DNA from: Campylobacteraceae bacterium
Lineage (GTDB): Bacteria > Campylobacterota > Campylobacteria > Campylobacterales > Sulfurovaceae
Direction of reading: 5' to 3'
NCBI GenBank assembly: GCA_027066355.1
Contig: JAMONW010000096.1
Location: 1-5,911 of the forward strand
DNA: 5,911 bases
Below the pieces are notes generated by a model. The model ran no database searches. It saw nothing but the letters and a program-made list of their open reading frames with translations, and was not told where the DNA came from. Below, in pieces: positions 5,467 to 5,911 of this stretch. Each line of letters opens with the position of its first letter. Positions within the stretch are counted from its first letter, which is position 1. The position numbers and the translations under genes are program-made.

Positions 5467-5911
5467 TAGTTATCCATAATCCCAACTCTTACAGCCTCTT
5501 CATAGCTGGTTAATCCTTTTGACATCATATCTTTTAATTTATCTGCAATTGTCTTCATACCTTGCTTCTTCATAACTTCTCTAATTTCATGGTCGTTTAA
5601 GCCTTGCTTCATCATATCTTTAACAACATCACTCATAATAAAAAGTTCTCCAACTGCTTGTCTTCCACTATATCCAGTAAAATCGCACTGTCTGCAACCT
5701 ACTGCTTTGTAGTATATATTTTTTTCATCTAGCTCTAACTCTTTTATTACGCTATCTGGTAAAATTGTTGGCACTTTACAGTGTGGGCAAAGTTTTCTTG
5801 TTAATCTTTGAGCTAAAACTCCAATTAGTGTTGAACTTAATAGATAATCTTGAATTCCCATATCCATAAGACGAGTTAGAGATGAAGTAGCATCGTTTGT
5901 ATGCAAAGTTG
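5466..5911 (-). CDS. GspE/PilB-family secretion ATPase, C-terminal part (5' end outside window)
   Basis: The frame stays open to the right edge, so only the last 148 or so residues are seen. The segment begins at 'TLHTNDA', the His box of type II secretion/type IV pilus ATPases, which places the Walker motifs just outside the window. Landmarks that follow are 'RLMDMG', 'LAQRLTRKLCPHC' and 'GCRQCDFTGYSGRQAVGELF'. The two CxxC pairs (codons in 5781-5789 and 5685-5696) are the zinc-binding tetracysteine motif typical of GspE and PilB, about 27 residues apart. The protein is a cytoplasmic hexamer that powers assembly of the pseudopilus or pilus at the inner membrane. The pseudopilin gene directly downstream supports a secretion or pilus operon. 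Whether it is GspE or PilB cannot be told from this part alone; the pseudopilin context mildly favours GspE. The TTG at 5906 is internal and is not a start. Confidence 0.93.
   Translation of the reverse strand, partial: TLHTNDATSSLTRLMDMGIQDYLLSSTLIGVLAQRLTRKLCPHCKVPTILPDSVIKELELDEKNIYYKAVGCRQCDFTGYSGRQAVGELFIMSDVVKDMMKQGLNDHEIREVMKKQGMKTIADKLKDMMSKGLTSYEEAVRVGIMDN

Noticed and set aside
5904..5906. TTG as a start codon of the right-edge gene
   Set aside because: It is the Leu of the conserved T-L-H-T-N-D-A box of GspE/PilB; the gene is cut by the window edge.
1..5911. CRISPR array, tRNA, rRNA, insertion sequence or phage genes
   Set aside because: No regularly spaced repeats, cloverleaf-like segments, transposase motifs or terminal inverted repeats were seen on either strand.

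Overview
The window is AT-rich (poly-A/T intergenic stretches, TATAAT boxes with weak or absent -35 boxes, AAGGA-type ribosome sites). Its MurE, VanZ-like and pseudopilin proteins look like those of Campylobacterota (Epsilonproteobacteria), most likely a free-living Sulfurimonas/Sulfurovum-type organism rather than a pathogen. This assignment is an inference from protein and promoter style; there is no rRNA or other phylogenetic marker here.

Left part, plus strand (1-1795): the C-terminal half of a large protein runs in from the left edge. It reads as a copper amine oxidase (CAO) catalytic domain in which the cofactor Tyr motif survives as N-Y-R-Y but all three copper-ligand His positions appear to be replaced. 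It is followed with no gap by a 308-residue membrane-anchored, probably beta-propeller, protein. The two form a translationally linked pair of unknown function.

Middle plus-strand part (1796-2461): a very AT-rich 237-base intergenic region holds a possible terminator, a near-duplicate of a TATATCCAT...GGG element and a TATAAT promoter. It leads to a single small lipoprotein gene whose mature protein has six regularly spaced Cys residues and matches no family I recognise. A nine-base-pair hairpin at 2474-2496 closes this unit and the converging minus-strand operon.

Right part, minus strand (2493-5911): reading leftwards, the C-terminus of a GspE/PilB secretion ATPase (cut by the right edge) overlaps by one base a minor pseudopilin with an unusual Lys/Pro/Asn-rich tail. 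After a 193-base promoter region comes a tightly overlapping three-gene operon: a TPR-like protein, murE (GTG start, GTGA overlap) and a short VanZ-like protein (17-base overlap). The promoter region has a near-consensus sigma70 promoter with a palindrome over its -35 box and a second extended -10 promoter downstream. murE is the one housekeeping gene, carrying out the meso-diaminopimelate addition step of peptidoglycan synthesis.

No tRNA, rRNA, CRISPR array, insertion sequence or phage gene was seen. The most unusual items are the apparent CAO pseudo-enzyme with its propeller partner, the Cys-patterned orphan lipoprotein, and the VanZ-like protein that seems to lack one membrane helix.
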